From positions 1 to 64,000 of the forward strand of contig JASWJB010000181.1 of the NCBI GenBank assembly GCA_032433595.1: DNA of 64,000 nucleotides, in the 5' to 3' direction. Below the pieces are notes generated by a model. The model did not search any database, was not told the origin of the DNA, and worked only from the letters and a program-made list of their open reading frames with translations. The translations under genes and the position numbers were made by a program. Shown in pieces: positions 35,601-45,850 of the stretch; position 1 is the first letter of the stretch, and every line of letters starts with the position of its first letter. This DNA is from Conoideocrella luteorostrata. Lineage: Eukaryota; Ascomycota; Sordariomycetes; Hypocreales; Clavicipitaceae.

Positions 35601-36663
35601 AATGGTGCTGCTCATTGATGAAGCTTACAGACTAGCCGATGGCCAATTTGCTAAGGAGGCTCTAGATGAGCTTGTGGATGCGATTACAAAGCCGAGATAC
35701 AATAAACGACTGGTGATCATCTTGGCTGGCTATGAGAAGGATATCAACCACCTTTTGAGCACCAATTCAGGGCTAAGTAGTCGGTTTCCGGAAGTCATCG
35801 AATTTCGTGGGCTTCAGGCCGAAGAATGTTTCGACTTGCTCGCGACAAGGTTGTCGCAGCAGAAGATGGCTCTGCAACAAAAAGGAAAAGGGACAATGGA
35901 CATTCATTGTGTAGACAATCCATCTGACGAATTTCGAACGAAAATCTGCAAATCATTTGACAGTCTGACACGACTACCAGGATGGGCCAGTGCTCGAGAT
36001 GTGGAAACAGTCGCGAAGACGGTGTTCAAGGAAACGATTAAAAGCATTGCCCAAGGTGCAGATATATCCGCTATTACCGTCTCAGAGACGATAGTACACA
36101 CTACCATACACAGCATGATCAGAGAGCGGATGAGCCGGGCAACTCAGGTAATACGGCCACCTGCACACGATTTCCAGCAACGCCTACCTTCACCACACCA
36201 GCCCCCAGCAGTCATCAAAGACCTAAAGCAGATAATGACGCCAGAGCAGGACCAACACATTGAAAGGGTAGAGGAAGAGGCCACAACCGATCTTCATCAA
36301 CCAGCTTCTGACGATCCTCCCGAGTCCATTTACGGCCAGCGCAGAGGGGCCGTACGGGATGCAGGCGTAAGCGACGAGGTCTGGGACCAGCTGCAAAGGG
36401 ATATGGAGGCTGAGAGTCTGCGCGACGAGAAATACAAGGCAAAACGGAAGCTGAAAGGGGAAACTACAGACGATGCTCTGAGGGAAAAGATAATAAAAGA
36501 GCTAATAGAGGAAGAGGAGCGTAGGAAGAAGGAAGCCGAGATGAAGAAGAAGCTACAGATGCAAGGTCGGTGCCCAGTGGGCTACGAATGGATTCGCCAG
36601 GATGACGGCTGGCGCTGCGCTGGCGGCTCACATTTCATGTCCAACGAAGAAGCATCAAGATGA
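29619..36663 (+). CDS. SF1 (UPF1/ZNFX1-like) helicase - NF-X1-like zinc region - triple CbbX-type AAA+ protein
   Basis: Four exons (29619-31119, 31192-32640, 32708-33733, 33794-36663) give 2281 residues, with all phases closed. Two of the three introns interrupt Walker A motifs. After a helical N-terminus, the helicase core has GPPGTGKS (about 498-505), VLVEEAGE, GDHKQLRP, RKQHRMD, DNYQGEESD and RLNVLLSRAR, the motif set of UPF1-type helicases and closest to ZNFX1. A Cys/His region (CPDGGCSEACGVALKC, CQRRCHRL, CPEC) resembles NF-X1 fingers, and a coiled coil follows. Three CbbX/SpoVK-like AAA+ modules follow, with P-loops GHPGTGKT (about 1321), GSPGTGKT (about 1600) and GPPGTGKS (about 1871), each with a Walker B ending IDEAY. 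The tail is basic and coiled. The protein is predicted to remodel RNA or RNP complexes; the biological role is not known from sequence. Confidence 0.85.
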
Positions 36664-38384
36664 GGGTGTGGGGAAAATGATTTTCCGCAGACAGGGAACT
36701 AGCTGCAAGTCCAGAATGTAGGTGAGATGATGGAGAAAAGGATGAGAAGTAGACGTGGCTTCTGGCCTCCCAGACTCAGACTACCTTTTGAAGAGTGCCG
36801 TCTGAAGAAGCGACTGGCGGCGGTGGCACAGCACACGCCATACTCGTATTTAGTTCAAATATTATCTACATCAACACCATTCCCAGCAATGCGGCCCTCG
36901 ATACCGCTTGAGCCGCCTGATTGGAAAGCTCGATTATGACTTATGCGCAGCAAGTGCAGCGTGAACGCCGAGGGTTCGTGCTGGAAAAAATTCACTCAAC
37001 TATGTAACAGTTATGGGCTGGGCTCCACGCACTCCGTTGAACCCCGACCCACTCCGGGTGGGACGTTGGGCTTTAGGGTCGCCACAGATGCAAGCCTTAT
37101 AAAATAAGCGGTAGAATAAAATGCTAGATGACGCTATAATCCACATTTCGCACGCACGGCTCACCACCACGCGTTAGCTACGTAGGTTTCGGGCGTGGAA
37201 TTGGCAGCGAGAGCAGTGCTCTAGGTCTGACACAGTATGCACGCACTCTTGCCATGGACGACAAGTTCACGCCACCACGTGCGCTCGCAACTCCGGACTA
37301 CGCCCACATGACAGCTGCGTGACAGCACCGGGGAGGCTCATCGATCTTCTCCGGTTATACAAATCAATCAATCATGTGTGGTCATGGCCCCCATGATAAT
37401 AGCCGCACAATTCCCACAGTAGAATTCCGTAATCTGTGGCTCGAGTGCTCTGACTGTCGCACGTCCACTTTTCCTGTAACCACGCTCGGCGGATTTGAGA
37501 CCCTTTCGGCGGTGTCGCCGCTCACTAGACTCCTGCACTCCGACTCCGACCATCTCACTAGTTATCCCCCAGCGGCACGCGCAATATTTAGGCAGCGCCA
37601 TGCAAAAGTAACGCTGCTGTAAAGTTGTCCACTAGTTACCACCGGCCGAGCCCTAGCCCATCTGTAGCCGAGGGCTAAGACATGCCAGCGCCGGACCGCA
37701 CCGGCCAGCTCAACCAAGCGTAGTAGCGCATATACATGCCCGAGCCCAAACGGCTGCGACCAGGCGACACGCACGAGGCTTGCTGAGGAAGACAGAAGTT
37801 GGTGCTCGCCTCCCCGGTGGTTAGGGAGGGTTATGTGTCTGTTCCGTCGCGTGCCTCTTCCTTGACGTCTGAGACCCAAACTGCCTGGTTGCACGCACTA
37901 ATGAACCGCTCTGGTGTGAGACTCCCCCGGCTAGTTGCACATCTCGGCACGCACATACTCCTCCCACATTCCAGATGAAAGGCTCCTCGCGGGACACCTT
38001 ACCGGATCAGCAGATTTATTCAACCCCTGCAAAGCTATCAACAGGCTCTTTCGAACTATTGTCCCCGTGAGTTTCGCTTGCTTAATCTGTCGAGCCCGCA
38101 AGTAGACTTCACGTGGCTCCTTGAGGTTTTATGGCTGTCATTACAAACGGGGATGATCTGCAATAATGGAGAGGACGAATTTATAGCTTCTCTATGAGAT
38201 GCGTCCACACCCACTCGTATCGGGTTTACTGAATGCGGCAAATTCTAGTATGTATTCAGGAAGAGAAATTGGCTAAATGCTGCACCAGCCCAAAGACAAC
38301 CCATATGTTCTAATTCACCATGTATGTACAAGTATAGCATATATAGACTTACACTCGAGACAACGTGGCCTGAGCAACCAGCTC
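36664..38384. other. Intergenic, 1.72 kb
   Basis: No supported gene. Short frames on both strands have no family resemblance. It marks the passage from conserved genes to the accessory compartment. Confidence 0.55.
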
Positions 38385-39758
38385 TTAGTCATGTGTGAGA
38401 GTTTCGTTCCATGCGACCATGCTCTGGTGATCAAAGCCGGCCATGCACCGAACTTTATCTGGTGGTCCAAGCCACGTGTTGATCCTATCATCTGAAGGGT
38501 CTTGTTCTCCGACAATTTCCGTGACGAATCCCTTTTCAAGCTTGGTCTTGTTTGCTCTATCTAGCGCATAATCCAAATTCACTGACGGTACGATGGCGAT
38601 CCTGTCATAACCGTGAAACCACAAGTCCTTGCAGAGTAGCTGGGGTTCACCCATAAAACACTCCCCCAGTTTGTCGTTGCTAGCCCTGAAGCGGATGTTT
38701 TGTTCGAGAAAGGGCCTTGCACTCATCACGGTCCCCCCGTTCCAGCAGGCAAAAACTTGGAAAGGCCGGTTAGCCTCGAACCTCGCTTTTGACACTGGCG
38801 AGTCCCAGAAGAGATAGTTCGCCCGATCCCATTCGCCCATATCCCCTATTTTGAAAAATGACTCGCCGTTAATATCACGCGAAATCTAGACGTCGTAAAA
38901 GATATTGGCACCTCTAATTGGATTCTAATCCATGCCGCACACCATGTCAGCGCGCAAGCTCTGCCGCTGATAGACCAGCTCGAGAATGTCATCAGTGCAG
39001 GCAGCGACGTCGTTGATGAAGATGACGGCAGCGTCCTCAGTGGCACTTGCGGGATTGAAGAGCAACGGTTGGAGGGCCAAATTGCGTAGCTCCGCCAGCT
39101 TGACTATTCGATGGTCTACTTTGGAGTCCACTGTCGAGGACTGGAAGAAGTATCTGACACCCATGGCTTTGAGGCCGTCCTCCAGGGCGATCAAAACATC
39201 GGCCGTTCCATCGGGGGAGAGGCCCTCTACAATGGACAGCGCGCAGTGCTGTGGACCAAGGAAGCGGATGGCTTCGATGATGCTGCCCAGGAGGCGAGGC
39301 AGCAGCTCAAGGGAATTTCTGAGATTAAGAGCAAAAAACCACTGAATACCAGAGCCTCGTCTGTCTACAGCTTGTAGCGTCTTGTATCGATTTTCGTCGA
39401 ATTTGGGGCATTGCAAGGTGGGAAGGTTTGTTTGCGCTGTGTCGAAAATAGCGCCGAGGTAGAGACTTATGTTACCAGCGGGGAGAATTTTGCCTGAATG
39501 ATATCCAAGAAATCAATTAGCAGTTGCGGATGTCGGATTTGCTACCATGGTCATCTGCTGTCCTGGGTGGCAATACGTACCATCCTTGACCCGTTCCGGA
39601 CGGGCAGGCTGGGAATTCTGTCCGCCTCGGTCATAAGAAGGAAGAATGGAAAGATCGCGTAATAAGCTGTATCTATCGTCTGTAAAGAAGAAAAACGCCA
39701 CTGCAAACCAGATCGTTATAAAGAGTGGCACGGATAGGGCTGATCGACCGGCGCGCAT
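38385..39758 (-). pseudogene. CAP59/CMT1-type alpha-1,3-mannosyltransferase, two in-frame TAG codons
   Basis: Exon 1 (39758-39581) encodes a type II signal anchor (LSVPLFITIWFAVAFFFFT). An 87-base intron (donor GTACGT, acceptor TTCAG) joins it in phase to exon 2 (39493-38385). The product would be 428 residues of the CAP59_mtransfer family, with IQWFFALNLRNS, SIVEGLSPDGTADVL, DAAVIFINDVAACTDDILEL and a C-terminal FACWNGGTVM and GECFMGEPQLL. The frame is intact throughout except for TAG at 38925-38927 and 38886-38888. Both sit where relatives have Trp (the positions after CGMD and after FYDV), so each looks like TGG to TAG, a CpA to TpA change on the other strand. No indel is present, so inactivation looks recent. 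Intact family members add alpha-1,3-mannose in the Golgi. Confidence 0.75.
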
Positions 39759-41453
39759 GTTGCAGGAGGTTTACGGAGCAGGATCAAAGGAAGCAAGCCA
39801 CCAAAACCGATCAATACACGTACTGCCCCAATTGGACTTGAGCGACCAGCCGACATATTTGGCACGTTACATAACGGCTTTATATCGAATATTAAAAAAA
39901 AAATAGCCGTTGGTTTAAAGCCACTGTGTCACGGTCGCAGAACAAGGCTATCCGAAACTGAGCTAATATCTCGGTCTTGTTTCAAATTAGAAATTATTTT
40001 TGCTAGATAACAAATGCATTATAATTGTCGCTATTTATAGTGATATTTTTAATAAGGTTGAGCTTTTTTCCGCTCTGTTGGATTAACGCTTTTCCGGGCA
40101 GTTTGCGAAATCAGCGGAATCGGTGCATTTCGAGACGCCCAAATCCAGCTATTAACAAGTCGTCAGCTCCCCATCAGTTGGATAGAGAATAAATAATGCA
40201 GTTATCTTTATGTATTATCTACGATATTAGTTGATGCGAAGATATCTCATTGGTATTACAACCAGAGTGCATGTGTTGCGATCCGTGAATCCGTTTTCTA
40301 ATAAATTATTAGAGACTACTTCTTATAAGGGCATTCAGAGACCACGTAACATTGTAAAGCTAGTAACACACCTTGGGCTATTAAAGAAGAGTATTATATA
40401 ACTAATAAACTCTCTACTATAAAGTAATAATAAAGCATAAGTGTTGCGTATTAGATAGCTATAACTGACACGGGCTACTCTGGTTACTCACGTGACAGAT
40501 GCGACACATAAAAGGTCGAATCCAGCCTGTCAGTAGATAGAATTAACAAGAATCTTACAGCAATCTAACATCTGACTTGTGCATTTCTTTGCTTTATTTA
40601 CACTCATCTTTACACACATAATACTAATTATACAGCTAATATCGACAACCCACGTGCCATGTCCGGCCCACTGGCCGTATCCAGCACGTAACAATAAGTA
40701 AAGAAAAAAAAAATTATTTATTAAAAAGCTAAAATTTAAAATTATTTATGAAAAAGTATTATTTATTTATTATAAAGCTATAAATATATTAAAAGTTTTA
40801 TTTAATATATTACTAAATGAATGCAAGAAGCGCTGCTGGCGTCGCCAAATTCGGTGGACTGTGCCGCCGCCGCCTTCGGCGGCACCAGCAGTGAGGGGCA
40901 ACACGACCCGCACAGGTACAGTGTTCCTGAACAGCCCCCCAGCGCCTGCTGCCTACCCTGCAAGCCCCGCAAGCCAATCAGCTATTGCGTGGCTTTGAGG
41001 GTAGCCGTCAAGTGCCAAACTGCCACCTGGCCGCACAGGCTGCAAACGCAAACTTGACAAATGGCGGCACAATAGTAATTTCGCCCTTCCTTGAGGATCT
41101 CAAGAGTCTGGAAGAACGGGCATCAATCGCCTTTTCAGCAAGTGGCTATTGCTTACAATCATATTCCCCTTGAGAACCTAGAGACAATTTACCCCTTCAC
41201 CCTCGCCCGGTGGGAGAGAAGTGTTACCAACGGATGGATGTGCTAAACTAAATAAAAAGATTGGCCGCCGATTGGCTAATGGCAGCACGTATCCGTGTAC
41301 TCCGTACGGAGCACTGTGACTGGCTTCGAGGAGACCCACAAAATATAATGGTGAGGCCAGGGGCGGCGGCGCGTAGGTATCTGCCTTTTTCAACACGACT
41401 TCGGCGTCGTCAATAAATGGCTCAACTCGTTCTGGCTGGCAGTATCAACGGGA
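39759..41453. other. AT-rich intergenic region with repeat arm
   Basis: Much of 39900-40820 is strongly A/T-rich, as expected of RIP-degraded repeats, and contains the left inverted-repeat arm. A GC-richer island (about 40820-41060) with a GCCGCC..GGCGGC hairpin has a short open frame but no family signal. Confidence 0.55.
40442..40536 (+). repeat. Left arm of a 95-base inverted repeat
   Basis: It starts TGTTGCGTATTAGATAGC. The first 37 bases match exactly, in reverse complement, the outer end of 43819-43914, and the inner end (AAAAGGTCGAATCC, then CCTGTCAGTAG) also matches. TG at the outer end recalls LTR termini. Confidence 0.85.
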
Positions 41454-42929
41454 ATGCAATATTTAAAAACCTCAACATCTTCCTGGAGACTCCTGAGAGC
41501 CATTTACCCGTCCAAAAACAGCCAAATCGGTTCACCATCGCTAGCCAGACGGCTTTCTCTTACTGCAAGCGGCGCAATGATGACGCGACATCAACCACAG
41601 GAATGCCGCGACCAGTATCACTGGATTGAAGGAGCAGAGTCCCTCGAAAAATACAGACGAGACGGCTACCATCCAGTATCTATTGGGGATATACTTAACG
41701 AGCGCTACCAAATTGTCGATAAGCTTGGTCACGGGGGATATTCAACTGTTTGGCTTGCGCGCGATACCCAGCAAAAGCTTTATGTTGCCCTTAAAGTTGG
41801 TATATCGGATTCTAGGTTCCACGAGACCACAATATTGAGAAGTCTAGCAGACCTTAAACCTCCTATCTCCTTGGGTCTTATCGCTTCATCGGGATACAAT
41901 GCTATTCCTTTGCTCCTTGATGAATTTACTGTGTGCGGCCCAAACGGAATACACCCATGTTACGCAACTACTCTAGCGCAATGTAATCTCAGGGATGCTT
42001 CCTTTTACCACTTATTTAAACTAGAGGTAGCAAGGGCTTTGTCTATGAAACTTGTGCTAGCGATTGCATACATGCATAGCCAGGGCTATATTCATGGAGG
42101 TGTGTTTATGCTAATCTAACACTATTGCATTGCTCCTAACGCCTTATTTATCCTAGATATTCACCTTGGCAATATAATGCTTAAACTTCCCTCTAGCTTA
42201 AATAGCCTTCCTATTGAGCAGCTACACAATAAGTACGGACAGCCCGAGACTATAGCTATTACCCGCGTCGATGGAGGCCCGCTACCACCTAATATCCCGA
42301 GCAAGGCAGTTCTACCACTCTACCTTGGTAAAAAAGCCAATGAAATCTCTCTAGAAGACACACATATAATTCTCGCTGATTTTGGCGAGGCATTTGCGCC
42401 CGCCTTGAACACACGCCCCTGTGAAGACTGTCGATCACCGTTAGCTGCCCGACCGCCAGAAGCGCGCTTTACGCCGTCATCACCACTTTCGTTTTCCGCT
42501 GATATTTGGAGCCTCGCTGTTGCTATGTGGAACCTTATTAGCATGAAACCTATCTTTAGCGATGAATTTGTGACACCTGACTCGGTGCTCGCACAGCAAG
42601 TGGACATATTGGGTCCTACTATGCCGCCCTGTTGGTGGCAGCGGTGGGAGCAGCGGCATCAATTTTTTGATGACGGCGGAAATTCTATTCAAGGAGAAGA
42701 CGCATCGCCTCCACTCGGCGAAGCATTTGATGCCTGGGTGCAGAAGTACCGAAAAAAGCATAACGTGGGTGTGTTTTCAGAAGGAGAAAAGATAGCATTT
42801 CTACATTTGCTGCGCCGAATGCTGTCGTTTGATCCACAAAATCGGCCAACGGCCATGGATGTTTTAGAGTCGGATTGGGTGGTTCAGTGGGCAAAGCCGG
42901 ACTTTGAACGGAGTATGAAGGATGTATAG
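41454..42929 (+). CDS. SRPK-like serine/threonine protein kinase
   Basis: Two exons (41454-42099 and 42157-42929) give 472 residues; the 57-base intron splits the catalytic loop. The family is the mould-specific SRPK-like group (CMGC). The glycine loop KLGHGGYSTVWLA is at about residues 85-97 and the Lys of VALKVG follows. The catalytic loop reads HGDIHLGNIML after splicing (His-Gly-Asp in place of His-Arg-Asp, as is common in this group). The Mg loop is LADFGEAF, then RPPEARF and SADIWSLAVAMW. The usual SRPK insert (GGPLPPNIPSKAVLPLYLG) lies between the catalytic and Mg loops. The frame is intact despite its AT-rich, repeat-bounded surroundings. Substrates are unknown; true SRPKs phosphorylate SR splicing factors, but this expanded group may not. 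Confidence 0.85.
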
Positions 42930-43818
42930 GGGTGCTCTATTGCCTGTCACGGTTGAGCGTCTCTTTCAAGGCCACTATTAGACCCGCCATAGCTGGGACA
43001 AAATTCCTTCAAAATAATAGTGATTTGTTTTAGAAGGCATCAAGTACCATAGCATAATCTCTTTATCTTGGCGCAGGGTGGCCGCAAACAGGCGCTAAAC
43101 CTTTGCACTCGTCAGTGACTAATCTACTATAGGGCATTGTTTTTCGTCAGCCTTACGAGGGGGGGTTCTTTCTTTGACCGTTTGGCATTGGGACTATCTG
43201 GGAAATATGACAGAAATTTTAGCCATTTTTTTTGAGGGGATTGAAATTCAAGAAATATCATTGATCTGCTAATCTTCCTCTGTGAAAAAATAGGGAACAA
43301 CAAAACAAAATCATACTCTATCTATTTGGAAAGTGGGAGTGAGCAATCGGGCTAAATAAAACAAAGCAAGGCACAAGTGAGATGTCAGATTGTTGTAAGA
43401 TTCTTGTTCATTCTATCTACTATGTGGGCGGAAATGATCCTCTGTGGTGACAAGGTTGAATTCACGTGCGTTGCGGACTCAACCAATTTGGTCATTTTAA
43501 ATAGTACAGCTATAAGTAGTGAGATCGTGCCCTTAGAGAGGCACACAGGAGGAAAACAGAATTAACAGAAGTTTTCCCCTAAAGTTTACTTAGGCATTGT
43601 GCCTCACACGTTTATTTATTATTTTATTTAATTAAAGTGCACTATTGCTCCACAGAGGCAAGAAACCTGCGAGACCATTTAATCTCTGCAATAGAAAGGT
43701 CGCTACGAATTACGGAAGGCCTTTTCGAGAAGCTTTTCTCGAAGTGTACGGAGCTTTGCTGGGTGTGTGTCAGACCTCAGCATACGTGAGTGTTGGGTGT
43801 GCCTTTTGGGTCGACAAA
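42930..43818. other. AT-rich region after the kinase gene
   Basis: No supported gene; homopolymer runs and short frames only. Confidence 0.5.
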
Positions 43819-43914
43819 CTACTGACAGGTGGGATTCGACCTTTTAAGTGTAAAAATTGGTAACGTGAGTGACCAGCGTAGCCCGTGTCAGTTATAGCTA
43901 TCTAATACGCAACA
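43819..43914 (-). repeat. Right arm of the inverted repeat
   Basis: Reverse complement of 40442-40536, ending CGCAACA at the outer edge. The two arms bound 3473 bases containing the kinase gene. No matching target-site duplication is seen at the outer edges. Confidence 0.85.
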
Positions 43915-43980
43915 GCTAGAGCCACTAAACAGACTATATAATAGATCTTAGCCGTGCTAAAATCGAAGTTTATTAGAGAC

Positions 43981-44179
43981 TGTGGGTTGCACAGGGTTGT
44001 GCAATGATCTAGATCATCGGCTTCAAATGTAATATATTCATAATAATCTCTTTCTATCTAAGAAGAAGAAAACAAGTTAAGGCGAAAGGCTCGATATCGC
44101 CGTATAAATAGAGTGGCCGAAAGGTAACCACGTGACTCGCTCCGTGCTCCTTATTGTGCTTGGCGGAAGGATTCCAACA
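43981..44179 (-). mobile_element. Solo LTR (copia-type), diverged copy
   Basis: On the minus strand it begins TGTTGGAATCC and ends GCAACCCACA, the typical TG..CA ends of copia-type LTRs. It is a direct relative of 53494-53697 (shared blocks: GTGGGTTGCACAGG, TGATCTAGATCA, GTGGCCGAA, CCACGTGAC, GATTCCAACA). Flanking pentamers do not match, so it is old or rearranged. No internal coding region adjoins it. Confidence 0.75.
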
Positions 44180-44344
44180 TAGGTACTATATACTTTAAAA
44201 ATAGTAGAAGTCAGCACCCAGACTATTGTTAAAGTTCTAAGCGAGTGTAGGTTGTTACTATATCTTTTCCACATTGCGAATATAGATATAATTACTATAG
44301 CGTTACTATTTTACTTTGTTAATAATTAATTTTCCTTTATATAA

Positions 44345-44708
44345 TTTTAGTAAAATTTTTTTTAAATCTAGTATAAAATTAATCTTAGCGTGTCCTCTAA
44401 AAGAAGTAGCCTAAAAAGCGCTATTATAATATTCTCCTTGCGTATTTACGTATGCTTTCTTATTAAGTAATAGCTATATAGTCTTAGCGTAGAATTTAAA
44501 AAAAAAAAACTTTAAAAGCGCTAACATAATACCCTTCCTGCGCGCTTACGTCTGCCCTCTTATTAAGCAGCAGCTGCACAATCTCGGCGTGTCCTCGTGA
44601 AGAAGCAGCCTAAAGAGCGCTGCTATAATACCCTCCCTGCGCGCTTACGTCTGCTCCCTTATCAAGTAGCAGCTGCATAATCTTAGCGTGTCCTCGTGAA
44701 GAAGCAGC
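44345..44708 (-). pseudogene. Decayed 3' extension of the ankyrin array
   Basis: The 99-base repeat unit continues in the same frame for about 3.5 copies past the receptor's stop. It becomes steadily more AT-rich and carries further TAG codons at 44610-44612, 44474-44476 and 44411-44413 where intact units have CAG. With the TAG at 44709 that makes four CAG-to-TAG changes, all of the C-to-T (CpA) kind expected of RIP. Confidence 0.8.
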
Positions 44709-45850
44709 CTAAAGAGCGCTGCTATAATACCCTCCCTGCGCGCTTACGTCTGCTCCCTTATCAAGTAGCAGCTGCATAATCTTAGCGTGTCCTCGTGAAG
44801 AAGCAGCCTTAAGAGCGCTGCCATAATGCCCTCCCTGCGCGTTTACGTCTGCTCCCTTATCAAGCAGCAGCTGCACAATCTCGGCGTGTCCTTCTTTAGA
44901 AGCAGCCTGAAGAGCGCTGCCATAATACCCTCCCTGCGCGTTCACGTCTGCTCCCTTATCAAGCAGCAGCTGCACAATCTCGGCGTGTTCTTGTGAAGAA
45001 GCAACCTGAAGAGCGCTGCCAAAATATTCTTCCTCCGCGTTCACGTCTGCTCCCTTATCAAGCAGCATCTGCACAATCTTGGCGTGTCCTTCGAAAGAAG
45101 CAGCCTGAAGAGCGCTGCTATAATACCCTCCCTGCGCGTTCACGTCTGCTCCTTTATCAAGCAGCAGCTGTAAAATCTCGGCATATCCTTTAAAAGAAGC
45201 AGCCTGAAGAGCGCTGCCATAATTCCCTCCCTGCGCGTTCACGTCTGCCTCTTTATCAAGCAGCAGCTGTACAATCTCGGCGTATCCTTCTTCAGAAGCA
45301 GCCTGAAGAGCGCTGCCATAATCCCCTCCCTCCGCGTTCACGTCTGCTCCCTTATCAAGCAGCAGCTGCACAATCTCGGCGTGTCCTACTAAAGAAGCAG
45401 CCTGAAGAGCGCAGCCATAATATTGTCCCTGCCCGTTTACGTCTGCTCCTTTATTAAGCAGCAGCTGCACAATCTCGGCGTGTCCTTCGAAAGAAGCAGC
45501 ATAAAGAGCGCTGCCATAATCTCCCTGCCCGTTTATGTCTGCTCCTTTATCAAGCAGCAGCTGTATAATCTCAGCGTATCCTTCTTCAGAAGCAGCCTGA
45601 AGAGCGCTGCCATAATTCCCTCCCTGCGCGTTCACGTCTGCTCCTTTATCAAGCAGTAGCTGTATAATCTCGGCGTAACCTTCTTTAGAAGCAGCCTGAA
45701 GAGCGCTGCCATAATCCCCTCCCTGCGCGTTCACGTCTGCTCCTTTATCAAGCAGCAGCTGTACAATCTCGGCATATCCTTCAAAAGAAGCAGCCTGAAG
45801 AGCGCTGCCATAATCCCCTCCCTGCGCGTTTACGTCTGCTCCCTTATCTA
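44709..45850 (-). repeat. 99-base ankyrin-coding tandem repeats
   Basis: Eleven to twelve consecutive units of 99 bases (one is shorter) with high nucleotide identity. Variation is concentrated at a few codons before and after the conserved helix, for example SFEGY/SKEGH/SEEGY and GGDYG/GGYYS. Confidence 0.9.

Noticed and set aside
40821..41057. 78-codon frame in a GC-rich island
   Set aside because: It has no recognisable domain, and its composition is driven by a GCC/GGC hairpin.
40442..43914. Calling the unit a DNA transposon by its inverted repeats
   Set aside because: No transposase and no target-site duplication were found, so it is listed as repeats plus a finding only.
44709..45850. 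CRISPR-like interpretation of the regular 99-base repeats
   Set aside because: The units are translated ankyrin repeats in a eukaryotic NLR gene, with no spacers.
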